A DNA stretch of 64,000 bases from Roseicyclus sp. (GTDB taxonomy: Bacteria > Pseudomonadota > Alphaproteobacteria > Rhodobacterales > Rhodobacteraceae), in NCBI GenBank assembly GCA_018401965.1, contig JAGYJU010000006.1, positions 62,001 through 126,000 of the forward strand, given 5' to 3'. The notes beneath the pieces were generated by a model, which searched no databases, had not been told where the DNA came from, and saw only the letters and a program-made list of their open reading frames with translations. Numbering within the stretch: the first letter of the stretch is position 1; the number at the start of each line of letters is the position of its first letter. Below are positions 42,527 through 51,471 of this stretch, piece by piece. Made by a program: the position numbers and the translations under genes.

Positions 42527-43581
42527 TGAAACTGGATGATTTCGATTTCGACCTACCCGAGGCGCTGATCGCGACCCGGCCCGCGCGGCCAAGGTCTTCG
42601 GCGCGGCTCTTGCTGGCCGATGGCGCGCGCACCGAGGATCGGCATGTGTTCGAGCTGCCGCAGATCCTGCGCCGGGGCGATCGGTTGGTGCTCAACGACA
42701 CCCGCGTGATCCCCGCGCGACTGACCGGCGAGCGGTTGCGCGAGACACCCGAAGGGCCCGTGCGCGCCAAGATCGAGGTCACCTTGATGGAACCCCAGGC
42801 CGATGGCACCTGGTCGGCGCTGGCCAAGCCGCTGCGCAAGCTGGGCCTGGGCGAAACCGTGGTGTTTTCGCCCGAACTGTCGGCCGAGGTGGCCAGCCTG
42901 GCCGAGGGGCTCTGCCTGCGCTTCAACCTGGCAGGCAGCGATTTCGACGCGGCGCTGAACGCGGCGGGCGCCATGCCCCTGCCGCCCTATATCGCGGGCA
43001 AACGCGCCCCCGATGACCGCGACCGCGAAGATTACCAGACCATCTGGGCCAAGCGTGCGGGCGCCGTGGCCGCCCCCACCGCCAGCCTGCATTTCGACGA
43101 GGCGCTGATCGCGGCGCTGACACAGGCGGGGATCGATTTTACTTTCGTCACCCTGCATGTCGGGGCGGGCACCTTCCTGCCGGTGACGGTCGAGGATGTG
43201 ACCACCCACAAGATGCATGCCGAATGGGGCGAGGTGCGCGCGGGTGCCGCCGATGAAATCAACGCGACACGCGCGGCGGGCGGGCGGATCATTCCCGTGG
43301 GCACCACGGCGCTGCGGCTGATCGAAACGGCCGCCGATGCCGATGGGTCGATGCGCCCCTATGAAGGCGACACTGACATTTTCATCTATCCCGGCTATGC
43401 TTGGAAGGTCACGGACGGGTTGATGACCAATTTCCACCTGCCCAAGTCGACGTTGATGATGCTGGTATCGGCCCTGATGGGGCCAGAGCGCGTGCGCGAA
43501 ATCTATGCCCATGCCATCGCGGATGGCTACCGCTTCTTTTCGTATGGTGACGCGTCCTTGCTTATACCGTCGCACCCGTGA
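42526..43581 (+). CDS. queA: S-adenosylmethionine:tRNA ribosyltransferase-isomerase
   Basis: 351 aa. It converts preQ1 in tRNA to epoxyqueuosine using the ribosyl part of SAM. Family motifs are [22 protein letters not shown] at the N-terminus, [22 protein letters not shown], and the C-terminal [17 protein letters not shown] and [12 protein letters not shown]. The ATG overlaps the previous stop by 1 nt, so expression is probably coupled to the DUF3971 gene. tgt is not in the window. Confidence 0.96.
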   Translation: MKLDDFDFDLPEALIATRPARPRSSARLLLADGARTEDRHVFELPQILRRGDRLVLNDTRVIPARLTGERLRETPEGPVRAKIEVTLMEPQADGTWSALAKPLRKLGLGETVVFSPELSAEVASLAEGLCLRFNLAGSDFDAALNAAGAMPLPPYIAGKRAPDDRDREDYQTIWAKRAGAVAAPTASLHFDEALIAALTQAGIDFTFVTLHVGAGTFLPVTVEDVTTHKMHAEWGEVRAGAADEINATRAAGGRIIPVGTTALRLIETAADADGSMRPYEGDTDIFIYPGYAWKVTDGLMTNFHLPKSTLMMLVSALMGPERVREIYAHAIADGYRFFSYGDASLLIPSHP

Positions 43582-43643
43582 CAGACGGGGGGGGCCTGGT
43601 CCCCTGACCATTCGGCGGCCAGGCCAAGGAAAGGCGACACGAG

Positions 43644-44960
43644 ATGATTTATGTTCTGCGCAATTCCTGGGCCCTCTTGCTGGGCATGTTCCTGTTGCAG
43701 ATCGGCAATGGCCTGCAAGGGTCGCTGATGGGGGTGCGGGGCGCGATCGAGGGGTTTTCGACCTTTGAAATCTCGCTCATCGCGTCATGCTATTTCGTGG
43801 GCTTCCTGGGCGGGTCGCGCTTTGCGCCGGTCTTCATCGCCAAGGTGGGCCATGTGCGGGTCTTTGCGGCGCTTGGGTCGTTGGTGTCGGCGACGCTGAT
43901 TTCCTACCCGCTCTTGGCCGATCCCTATGCCTGGATGATCCTGCGGGTGATCCTGGGGTTCAGCCTGTCGGGCATCTATGTCACCGCCGAAAGCTGGCTC
44001 AACGATGCCTCGACCAACGCGACGCGGGGGCAGGCGCTGTCGACCTATGTCTTGTTCCAGATGCTGGGGCTGGTCGCGGGGCAGGGTATCCTGTCGGCGG
44101 GCGATCCGTCGGGGTGGTTGTTGTTCGTCATCCCCTCGATCCTTGTCTCGCTCAGCTTCGCGCCGGTCCTGTTGTCGGTGCAGCCCACGCCATCTTTCGA
44201 AACCTCGCGCCCGATGAGCCTTGTGGCGCTGTATCGCGCATCGCCCTTTGGCGTTGTCGGGATGGGGCTTTTGGGCTGTGTCTTTGCCGGGCAATACGGC
44301 ATGGGCGCGGTCTACGCGACCGAGGCGGGGCTGAGCCTGGGGCAATTGTCGGCCTTCGTGTCGACGATCTTCGTCGGCGGCATCATCTTGCAATATCCCA
44401 TCGGCTGGATGTCGGACCGGATGGATCGCCGCCTGTTGATCATCATCTGCGCCGCGCTGGCGGGGGGGGTGTCGCTGCTTGGGTATTTCTTTGGCGATGT
44501 CTACCTGTTGCTTCTGGCGGTCGGTGTCTTGTCGGGCGGGTTGTCGCAACCGCTCTATGCGCTGCTCATCGCCTATACGAATGATTACCTGTCGCCGCAG
44601 GAAATGCCCGCCGCCTCGGGCGGGTTGCTGTTTGTCAACGGCCTGGGCGCGATTGCCGGGCCGCCGATCATCGGGCTTGGGATGGGGTGGCTGGGCGCGG
44701 GCGCCTTTTGGCTGGTTCTGGCCGCGATCCTGTTCATCACGGCGCTGTACGGCGTGTGGCGGATGACGCAACGCACCTCGGCCTATGCCGAGGAAGGCGA
44801 TTACGACGCCGTTCCCTATGCCAATCTTCTGCCCGGCACTGCATCGCCTGTTGCGGTCGAGGCCGCGCAGGAGTTGTATGTCGAGGCGGCCGAGGAAATC
44901 GCCGACGCCAACGAGGCCGCAGAGGCTGCAGAGGCCGCGCTGGACGGGCGAGCCGGATAA
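43644..44960 (+). CDS. MFS transporter
   Basis: 438 aa with twelve predicted membrane segments and a long Ala/Glu-rich C-terminal tail (about 395-438) facing the cytosol. The N-terminal half has GVRGAIEGFSTFEISLIASCYFVGFLGGSR and the cytosolic-loop GWMSDRMDRR motif between helices 8 and 9. It resembles YcaD-type transporters of unknown substrate. It follows queA by 62 nt on the same strand and precedes DUF924. Confidence 0.88.
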   Translation: MIYVLRNSWALLLGMFLLQIGNGLQGSLMGVRGAIEGFSTFEISLIASCYFVGFLGGSRFAPVFIAKVGHVRVFAALGSLVSATLISYPLLADPYAWMILRVILGFSLSGIYVTAESWLNDASTNATRGQALSTYVLFQMLGLVAGQGILSAGDPSGWLLFVIPSILVSLSFAPVLLSVQPTPSFETSRPMSLVALYRASPFGVVGMGLLGCVFAGQYGMGAVYATEAGLSLGQLSAFVSTIFVGGIILQYPIGWMSDRMDRRLLIIICAALAGGVSLLGYFFGDVYLLLLAVGVLSGGLSQPLYALLIAYTNDYLSPQEMPAASGGLLFVNGLGAIAGPPIIGLGMGWLGAGAFWLVLAAILFITALYGVWRMTQRTSAYAEEGDYDAVPYANLLPGTASPVAVEAAQELYVEAAEEIADANEAAEAAEAALDGRAG

Positions 44961-44975
44961 GGGAAAGGGCCAAGG

Positions 44976-45557
44976 ATGCGCAAGGCAGAGGTCAACCGCG
45001 CCGGCGAAGTTCTGACCTTTTGGGAAGAGGCGGGCCCCGCGATGTGGTACCGGCAGGACGACAGTTTCGACCGGTCCATCCGTGACCGGTTCGGCGCGCT
45101 TTGGGACAGCGCCAGCCGGGGCGCCTGCGACGGCTGGGCGGTCGGGCCGCGCGGCGCGCTGGCCTTGCTGATCCTGCTCGATCAATTCCCGCGTAACATG
45201 TTCCGCGCCAGCCCCCGCGCCTTTGCCACCGATGCCCAGGCGCTTCGGATCGCGCATCTGGCGCTGTCTTGCGGCTGGGATCAGCGGATCGCGCCGCCCC
45301 TGCGACAGTTCTTTTTCCTGCCCTTCATGCATTCCGAACGGCTGACCGATCAGGATCGCGGCGTGCGCCTGTTCGTGGCGCGGATGGATGGGGGCGACAA
45401 CATCCTGCATGCCCGCGCCCACCGCGAGGTGATCCGCCGTTTCGGCCGGTTTCCCTATCGCAACGCGGCGCTGGGGCGGGCCACCACCCCCGCCGAACAG
45501 GCCTTCCTGGATGCGGGCGGCTATGGCGCCATGCTGCGCGAGATGACGCCAGCCTGA
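44976..45557 (+). CDS. DUF924 family protein
   Basis: 193 aa, all-helical. The family signature includes VLTFWEEAGPAMWY at the N-terminus, LALLILLDQFPRNMFR, and FFFLPFMHSERLTDQ. No enzymatic role is established. AAGGG lies 6 nt before ATG 44976. It starts 15 nt after the MFS stop, so the two are probably cotranscribed. lpd follows with its own operator. Confidence 0.87.
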   Translation: MRKAEVNRAGEVLTFWEEAGPAMWYRQDDSFDRSIRDRFGALWDSASRGACDGWAVGPRGALALLILLDQFPRNMFRASPRAFATDAQALRIAHLALSCGWDQRIAPPLRQFFFLPFMHSERLTDQDRGVRLFVARMDGGDNILHARAHREVIRRFGRFPYRNAALGRATTPAEQAFLDAGGYGAMLREMTPA

Positions 45558-45624
45558 CTGCACGAGCCTTGCACCGGGCGCAAACCCGCCTGCGACCCAA
45601 GGGCGATTGCCCGCGCGCGCGAAA

Positions 45625-45644
45625 TTTGTTTAACGTTGAACAAA
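45625..45644. promoter_or_regulatory. Palindromic operator upstream of lpd
   Basis: TTTGTTTAACGTTGAACAAA is a 20-bp inverted repeat with one mismatched pair, 25 nt before the lpd GTG. Its core matches the pdhA palindrome at 1096-1109 in 13 of 14 positions. It implies a common regulator for the pyruvate dehydrogenase genes. Confidence 0.7.
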
Positions 45645-45669
45645 TGGGATGTCGGGAGGAGAACGACCC

Positions 45670-47064
45670 GTGGCAGCACAGAATTTCGACGTTATCGTGA
45701 TCGGCGCGGGCCCCGGCGGCTATGTCGCCGCCATCCGCGCCAGCCAGTTGGGCCAAAAGGTCGCCATCGTGGAACGCGAACACATGGGCGGCATTTGCCT
45801 GAACTGGGGCTGTATCCCGACCAAGGCGATGCTGCGATCGTCCGAAGTGTTCCACCTGATGCACCGCGCCAAGGAATTCGGGTTGAAGGCCGACAACATC
45901 GGCTATGACCTGGACGCGGTGGTCAAACGGTCGCGGGGCGTGGCCAAACAGCTCAATTCCGGCGTCGGCCACCTGATGAAGAAAAACAAGGTCACGGTCT
46001 TCATGGGGGCTGCAACCCTGCCCGCCAAGGGCCGCGTGTCGGTCAAGACCGACAAGGGCACCGAGGAGCTGACGGCCAAGAACATCATCCTGGCCACGGG
46101 CGCGCGGGCCCGCGAATTGCCGGGGCTGGAAGCCGACGGCAAGCGGGTCTGGACCTACAAGCACGCGCTGGTGCCGCCGCATATGCCGAAGAAACTGCTG
46201 GTGATCGGGTCGGGTGCAATCGGCATCGAATTCGCCAGCTTCTACAACACGCTGGGTGCCGACACGACCGTGGTCGAGGTGATGGAGCGCATCCTGCCCG
46301 TGGAAGATGCCGAGATTTCGGCCTTTGCCAAGAAATCCTTCGAAAAGCAGGGAATGAAGATCATCACCAAGGCGATGGTCAAGAAACTCGACCGTGGGGC
46401 CGACAAGGTCACGGCCCATATCGAGGTGGATGGCAAGATCCAGACCCAGGAGTTCGACACGGTGATTTCCGCCGTCGGCATCGTCGCCAATACCGAAGGC
46501 CTCGGCCTCGAGGCGCTGGGCGCCAAGATCGACCGCAGTTTCGTGGTGACGGATGAGTATTGCCGGTCCGGTGTCGAGGGGCTCTATGTCATCGGCGATG
46601 CCACCAACGGGCCGTGGTTGGCGCACAAGGCCAGCCACGAAGGCGTGATGGTCGCGGAACTGATCGCGGGCGGGCATCCGCATGCCGTCAAGCCCGAACA
46701 GATCGCGGGCTGCACCTATTGCCACCCGCAGGTCGCCAGCGTGGGGCTGACAGAGGCCAAGGCCAAGGAACGGGGCTTTGACGTCAAGGTCGGCCGCTTC
46801 CCCTTTATCGGCAATGGCAAGGCGATTGCCTTGGGCGAACCCGAGGGCATGATCAAGACGGTCTTCGACGCCAAGACCGGCGAATTGCTGGGCGCGCATA
46901 TGATCGGGGCGGAAGTGACCGAGCTGATCCAGGGCTATGTGATCGGCCAAAAGCTGGAAACCACCGAACAGGATCTGATGGAAACCGTCTTCCCGCATCC
47001 GACCCTGTCGGAAATGATGCATGAATCGGTTCTGGATGCCTATGGGCGCGTGATCCACATGTAA
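45670..47064 (+). CDS. lpd: Dihydrolipoyl dehydrogenase (E3)
   Basis: 464 aa. Flavoenzyme that reoxidises lipoamide in 2-oxoacid dehydrogenase complexes. The FAD motif is VIGAGPGGYVAAIRA. The redox-active Cys pair is in GGICLNWGCIPTKA, the NAD motif is VIGSGAIGIEFASF, and the active-site His/Glu is in FPHPTLSEMM. GTG 45670 is chosen because GGAGGA lies 9 nt upstream; an ATG at 45649 would put seven extra residues over that site. The palindrome shared with pdhA suggests this copy serves pyruvate dehydrogenase. A strong terminator follows. Confidence 0.96.
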   Translation: MAAQNFDVIVIGAGPGGYVAAIRASQLGQKVAIVEREHMGGICLNWGCIPTKAMLRSSEVFHLMHRAKEFGLKADNIGYDLDAVVKRSRGVAKQLNSGVGHLMKKNKVTVFMGAATLPAKGRVSVKTDKGTEELTAKNIILATGARARELPGLEADGKRVWTYKHALVPPHMPKKLLVIGSGAIGIEFASFYNTLGADTTVVEVMERILPVEDAEISAFAKKSFEKQGMKIITKAMVKKLDRGADKVTAHIEVDGKIQTQEFDTVISAVGIVANTEGLGLEALGAKIDRSFVVTDEYCRSGVEGLYVIGDATNGPWLAHKASHEGVMVAELIAGGHPHAVKPEQIAGCTYCHPQVASVGLTEAKAKERGFDVKVGRFPFIGNGKAIALGEPEGMIKTVFDAKTGELLGAHMIGAEVTELIQGYVIGQKLETTEQDLMETVFPHPTLSEMMHESVLDAYGRVIHM

Positions 47065-47117
47065 GCCTGCGCCGACGCGTGATCCATATTTTGGCCCGCG
47101 CAGGCGCGGGACAAACC

Positions 47118-47146
47118 GGGCGGCCCCTTTGGGGTCGCCCTTTTTT
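47118..47146 (+). terminator. Rho-independent terminator of lpd
   Basis: GGGCGGCCCC, a TTT loop, and GGGGTCGCCC (one mismatch), followed by six T. It lies 53 nt past the lpd stop. Confidence 0.9.
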
Positions 47147-47236
47147 CGTGGGTTTTCCACGGCTTTTTCCGGGGCGATGGCCCGGTGCTGCCTCTTGCGC
47201 TTGACCGTGACCGCGCGCGCGGCCAAGCACGGCGCC

Positions 47237-48373
47237 ATGGCGCATCCCATCCCCCATCTGCCCGACCGCACGCCCTGGGCGCTGATTGCCGCGCTGTACG
47301 CGGCGGGGCTGATTGCCGCCGGGCAATTCGCCAAGGTCTCGCTGACGCTGGGGCCATTGGCGCTGGCCTATCCCGGCTCGCCGGTGGCCTTTGCGGTGTC
47401 GGGCGTGGCGGTGATGGGCATCGTGTTCGGGGTCTATGCGGGCGGCATCACCGCAAGCATCGGGCCGCGCCGCGCGATCCTGCTGGCCTTGGCCGTGTCG
47501 GCGGCCGCAGGGCTTGGGCAGGCGCTCTTGCCCGCCTTTCCGGTCTTGATGGGGTTGCGGGTGATCGAAGGGGCCGGGCATCTGGTCCTCGTGGTGGCGA
47601 TCCCGACCTTGATGGCGGGGCTGGCCGCGCCGCGCGACCGGGGGCTGGTGATGGGGCTATGGGCCACGTTCTTCGGCGTGGGCTTTGCGCTTGCCGCGCT
47701 GGTCCTGGGCGAGGGTGCGGCCCCGGCCTATGCCGCCCATGGGGCGCTGGCGGGGCTGATGGCGGTGATCTTGTGGAAGATGGTGCCGCGTGGCGTGGTG
47801 GCCGCGCGCCGCCCCTTGCCCCGGCTGGCCGATCACCTGGTGATCTATACCACGCCGCGCCTGTTTGCGCCGGCACTTGGCCATGGCATCTATGCCTTTG
47901 CCTTTCTGGCGCTTGTCACCTACCTGCCCGAGGCGCTGGCCGCGCCCTGGCTTGCGCCGGTCTTGCCGGTGGTGGGAATCGTGGGGTCGCTGGCGGCGGG
48001 GGCAGTGGCGCGGGACGTGGCGCCGGGGGCCTTGGTCGCCGGGGGCTTCCTGGCGATGGCGGCGATCTTCGGCCTGGCCCTGGCCTGGCCCGGCCAGGCG
48101 GCGGCGCTGTCGGTTCTGGCGATGCTGGTGTCGGGCATCGTGGCGGGCGGCGGGTTTGCGGCCGTGCCCGCGCTCAACACCGGCGACGCCGACCGGGCGC
48201 TGGCCAATGGCGCGCTGGCCCAGCTTGGCAATATCGGCACCTTCGCGGGCACCCCGGTTCTGGCGGCGCTTGGCGGGGGCGCCAGCCTGCCCATGGCCAT
48301 CGCGGTGGGCGTTTTCGGGGCAGGGGCGACGGCGCTGGCCTATCGCGCCGCCAATCGGGCAAATGTTCGCTGA
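47237..48373 (+). CDS. MFS transporter
   Basis: 378 aa with about twelve membrane segments. The first helix contains [19 protein letters not shown], and the loop motif [12 protein letters not shown] lies between helices 2 and 3. The substrate is unknown. The ATG at 47237 gives a typical short N-terminus ([14 protein letters not shown]). Its last codons overlap the LexA box of uvrA (48365-48379), so the stop and the SOS operator share bases. Confidence 0.85.
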   Translation: MAHPIPHLPDRTPWALIAALYAAGLIAAGQFAKVSLTLGPLALAYPGSPVAFAVSGVAVMGIVFGVYAGGITASIGPRRAILLALAVSAAAGLGQALLPAFPVLMGLRVIEGAGHLVLVVAIPTLMAGLAAPRDRGLVMGLWATFFGVGFALAALVLGEGAAPAYAAHGALAGLMAVILWKMVPRGVVAARRPLPRLADHLVIYTTPRLFAPALGHGIYAFAFLALVTYLPEALAAPWLAPVLPVVGIVGSLAAGAVARDVAPGALVAGGFLAMAAIFGLALAWPGQAAALSVLAMLVSGIVAGGGFAAVPALNTGDADRALANGALAQLGNIGTFAGTPVLAALGGGASLPMAIAVGVFGAGATALAYRAANRANVR

Positions 48374-48379
48374 ACGTTC
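48365..48379 (+). promoter_or_regulatory. LexA (SOS) box of uvrA
   Basis: GTTCGCTGAACGTTC matches the alphaproteobacterial LexA site GTTC-N7-GTTC exactly. It lies 11 bp upstream of the likely -35 of uvrA. In Rhodobacter sphaeroides this same motif controls recA and uvrA. Presence is seen; LexA control is inferred from the motif. Confidence 0.85.
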
Positions 48380-48390
48380 CGATATTTCGG

Positions 48391-48419
48391 TTGGAGACTC
48401 GCCGCGAGCCGCCTATCTG
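48391..48419 (+). promoter_or_regulatory. Putative promoter of uvrA
   Basis: TTGGAG (48391-48396), a 17-bp spacer, and TATCTG (48414-48419), 28 bp before the start codon and just downstream of the LexA box. Confidence 0.5.
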
Positions 48420-48447
48420 TTGCGCAATGGTTAACAGGGGTCGGTCC

Positions 48448-51353
48448 ATGCCCGAGCAGAAACACATCGAGGTCCGCGGCGCGCGCGAACACAACCTCAA
48501 GAACATCGACCTCGACATTCCCCGCGATCAGCTGGTGGTGATCACCGGCCTGTCGGGATCGGGCAAGTCGAGCCTTGCCTTCGACACCGTCTATGCCGAG
48601 GGTCAGCGCCGTTATGTCGAAAGCCTGTCGGCCTATGCGCGGCAGTTTCTCGACATGATGCAAAAGCCCGATGTGGATCACATCTCGGGCCTGTCGCCCG
48701 CGATTTCCATCGAGCAGAAGACGACCAGCAAGAACCCGCGGTCCACCGTGGGCACCGTGACCGAGATCTATGACTATATGCGCCTGCTCTTTGCGCGCGC
48801 CGGCACGCCCTATTCGCCCGCCACCGGCCAGCCGATCGAGGCGCAGCAGGTGCAAGACATGGTCGACCGCGTCATGGCGATGGAGGAGGGCACGCGCGCC
48901 TACCTGCTTGCCCCCATCGTGCGCGACCGCAAGGGCGAATACCGCAAGGAATTCATCGACCTGCGCAAGCAGGGATTTCAGCGCGTCAAGGTCGACGGGG
49001 CGTTCTATGAACTGGACGAGCCGCCTACGCTGGACAAGAAATTCCGCCATGACATCGATGTCGTCGTGGACCGGATCGTGGTGCGCGAGGGGCTGGAAAC
49101 GCGGCTGGCCGACAGTTTCCGCACCGCGCTGGACCTGGCCGATGGCATCGCCATTCTGGAGACCGTGCCGCGCGGCTCCTTGGAGGCTTCCGCCTCCGCG
49201 TCGCGCGAGGAAGGCTCGGCAGAGGCCGAGGAACCTTTGCGCATCACATTCTCGGAAAAATTCGCCTGTCCCGTCTCGGGCTTCACCATCCCTGAAATCG
49301 AGCCGCGGCTGTTTTCCTTCAACGCCCCCTTCGGCGCCTGCCCGACCTGTGACGGGTTGGGGGTGGAGCTGTTTTTCGACGAACGCCTGATGGTGCCCGA
49401 TGCGGCGCTGTCGCTGGCCAACGGGGCCATCGCCCCCTGGCGCAAGGGCAAGTCGCCCTATTTCATCCAGACCATCGACAGCATCGCGCGCCACTACGGC
49501 TTCAACCCCAAGGCGGCCTGGAAAGACCTGCCCGAAGGGATCCAGAAGGTCTTCCTCTACGGGTCGGGCGAGGAGGAAATCCAGTTCCGCTATGACGAAG
49601 GCGGCCGCGTCTACCAGGTGAAGCGGACCTTCGAAGGTGTGATCCCGAACATGGAACGGCGCTACCGCGAAACCGACAGCGCCTGGATCCGCGACGAATT
49701 CGAGCAATACCAGAACAACCGCCCCTGCGGCGCCTGTGGCGGCTACCGGCTCCGGCCCGAGGCGCTGGCGGTCAAGATTTCCGGCCTGCATGCGGGGCAG
49801 GTGGTGCAGATGTCGATCAAGGAAGCCTTTGCCTGGTGCGAAACCGTGCCCGCGCATCTGAGCGCGCAGAAGAACGAGATCGCGCGCGCGATCCTCAAGG
49901 AAATTCGCGAACGCCTTGGGTTCCTGAACAACGTGGGGCTGGATTACCTGACCCTGGCGCGCAATGCGGGCACGCTGTCTGGGGGCGAAAGCCAGCGCAT
50001 CCGGCTGGCCAGCCAGATCGGGTCTGGCCTGACGGGCGTGTTATACGTGCTGGACGAGCCGTCGATCGGCTTGCACCAACGCGACAATGACCGCCTGCTT
50101 GGGACGCTGAAAAACCTGCGCGATCAAGGCAATACCGTGATCGTGGTGGAACATGACGAAGAAGCGATCCGCGAGGCCGATTACGTTTTCGACATCGGCC
50201 CCGGCGCGGGCGTGCATGGCGGGCGGATCGTGGCCCAGGGCACGCCCGCCGAGATCATCGCCGATCCCGCCTCGCTGACCGGGCAATACCTGTCGGGGGC
50301 GCGCGAAATCGCTGTGCCCGCCAAGCGGCGCAAGGGCAATGGCAAGAAGATCACCGTGGTCAAGGCCACGGGCAACAACCTGCGCGAGGTGACGGCGGAA
50401 TTTCCCCTGGGCAAGTTCGTCTGTGTGACGGGCGTGTCGGGGGGAAATCCACGCTGACCATCGAGACGCTGTTCAAGACGGCCTCCATGAAGCTGAACGG
50501 GGCGCGCCAAACGCCCGCCCCTTGCGAGACGATGAAGGGGCTGGAGCATCTGGACAAGGTCATCGACATCGACCAGCGCCCCATCGGGCGCACGCCGCGG
50601 TCGAACCCGGCCACCTACACGGGCGCCTTCACGCCGATCCGCGATTGGTTCGCGGGCCTGCCCGAGGCCAAGGCGCGCGGCTACAAGGCGGGGCGGTTTT
50701 CCTTCAACGTCAAGGGCGGCCGCTGCGAGGCGTGCCAGGGCGACGGCGTCATCAAGATCGAGATGCATTTCCTGCCCGACGTCTACGTCACCTGCGAGAC
50801 CTGCAAGGGCAAGCGCTACAACCGCGAAACGCTCGAGGTGCAGTTCAAGGGCAAATCCATCGCCGATGTGCTCGACATGACGGTGGAAGATGCGCAGGAC
50901 TTTTTCCGCGCCGTGCCCTCGATCCGCGAAAAGATGGATGCGCTGATGCGGGTGGGCCTTGGCTATATCAAGGTGGGCCAGCAGGCCACGACCCTGTCGG
51001 GCGGCGAGGCGCAGCGCGTCAAACTGTCGAAGGAACTGGCGAAACGCTCCACGGGCCGGACGCTCTACATCCTGGATGAACCCACCACGGGGCTGCATTT
51101 CGAAGATGTGAAAAAGCTGCTCGAGGTGCTGCATGAGCTGGTCGACCAGGGCAATTCGATGATCGTGATCGAGCACAACCTCGACGTGATCAAGACCGCA
51201 GACTGGCTGATCGACATCGGCCCCGAAGGCGGCGATGGCGGCGGCGAAATCGTGGCCCTGGGCACCCCCGAGGATGTGGCCGATGTCGCGGCATCCCACA
51301 CCGGGCGCTATCTTGGGCCGATGCTCAAGGCGCGCAAGCACGCCGCCGAATAG
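48448..51353 (+). pseudogene. uvrA: Excinuclease ABC subunit UvrA, frameshifted in the second Walker A
   Basis: Together the two frames encode about 965 aa, the normal UvrA length. UvrA recognises DNA damage and loads UvrB. The first frame (669 codons) has Walker [10 protein letters not shown], zinc-binding CPTC regions, and signature [14 protein letters not shown]. The second (from about 50445) has [11 protein letters not shown], the C-terminal zinc finger CEACQGDG...[22 protein letters not shown] and LDEPTTGLH. The break is inside the second Walker A: TCGGGGGGAAATCC lacks 4 bp of an expected TCGGGG duplication, turning GVSGSGKST into GVSGGNPR-stop. ATG 48448 has AGGGG 7 nt upstream. If real, the C-terminal ATPase site would be lost. 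Confidence 0.93.
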
Positions 51354-51384
51354 GCCAAGGACAAGGCCGATGCGCCGCGCCGAT

Positions 51385-51413
51385 GCGACCGCCCCGATCC
51401 TTGGGGCGGTCGC
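51385..51413 (+). terminator. Hairpin terminator after uvrA
   Basis: GCGACCGCCCC and GGGGCGGTCGC form a perfect 11-bp stem with a 7-nt loop, 31 nt after the uvrA stop. It is followed at once by copy 5 of the dispersed element rather than a T run. It separates uvrA from the convergent RND gene. Confidence 0.75.
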
Positions 51414-51414
51414 G

Positions 51415-51437
51415 TGCGTATTTATGGAAAGGTGAAG
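51415..51437 (+). repeat. Dispersed hairpin-associated element, copy 5 (after uvrA)
   Basis: TGCGTATTTATGG and a purine tail ending GTGAAG follow directly on the 11-bp hairpin at 51385-51413. The sequence is identical to copy 1 over 25 bp. This is the clearest case of the hairpin-plus-element arrangement. Confidence 0.8.
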
Positions 51438-51471
51438 CGATGCGCCGCTGGGCGCTTGGTCTTGCGGCGGG

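Noticed and set aside
45325-47334. 669-residue antisense frame over lpd
   Set aside because: lpd on the other strand has every catalytic motif. The antisense frame has no domain and no ribosome binding site.
47185-48447. Possible 421-residue N-terminal extension of UvrA
   Set aside because: The in-frame extension overlaps an MFS gene in another frame and is Gly/Ala/Arg-rich junk. ATG 48448 has a proper ribosome binding site and matches UvrA N-termini.
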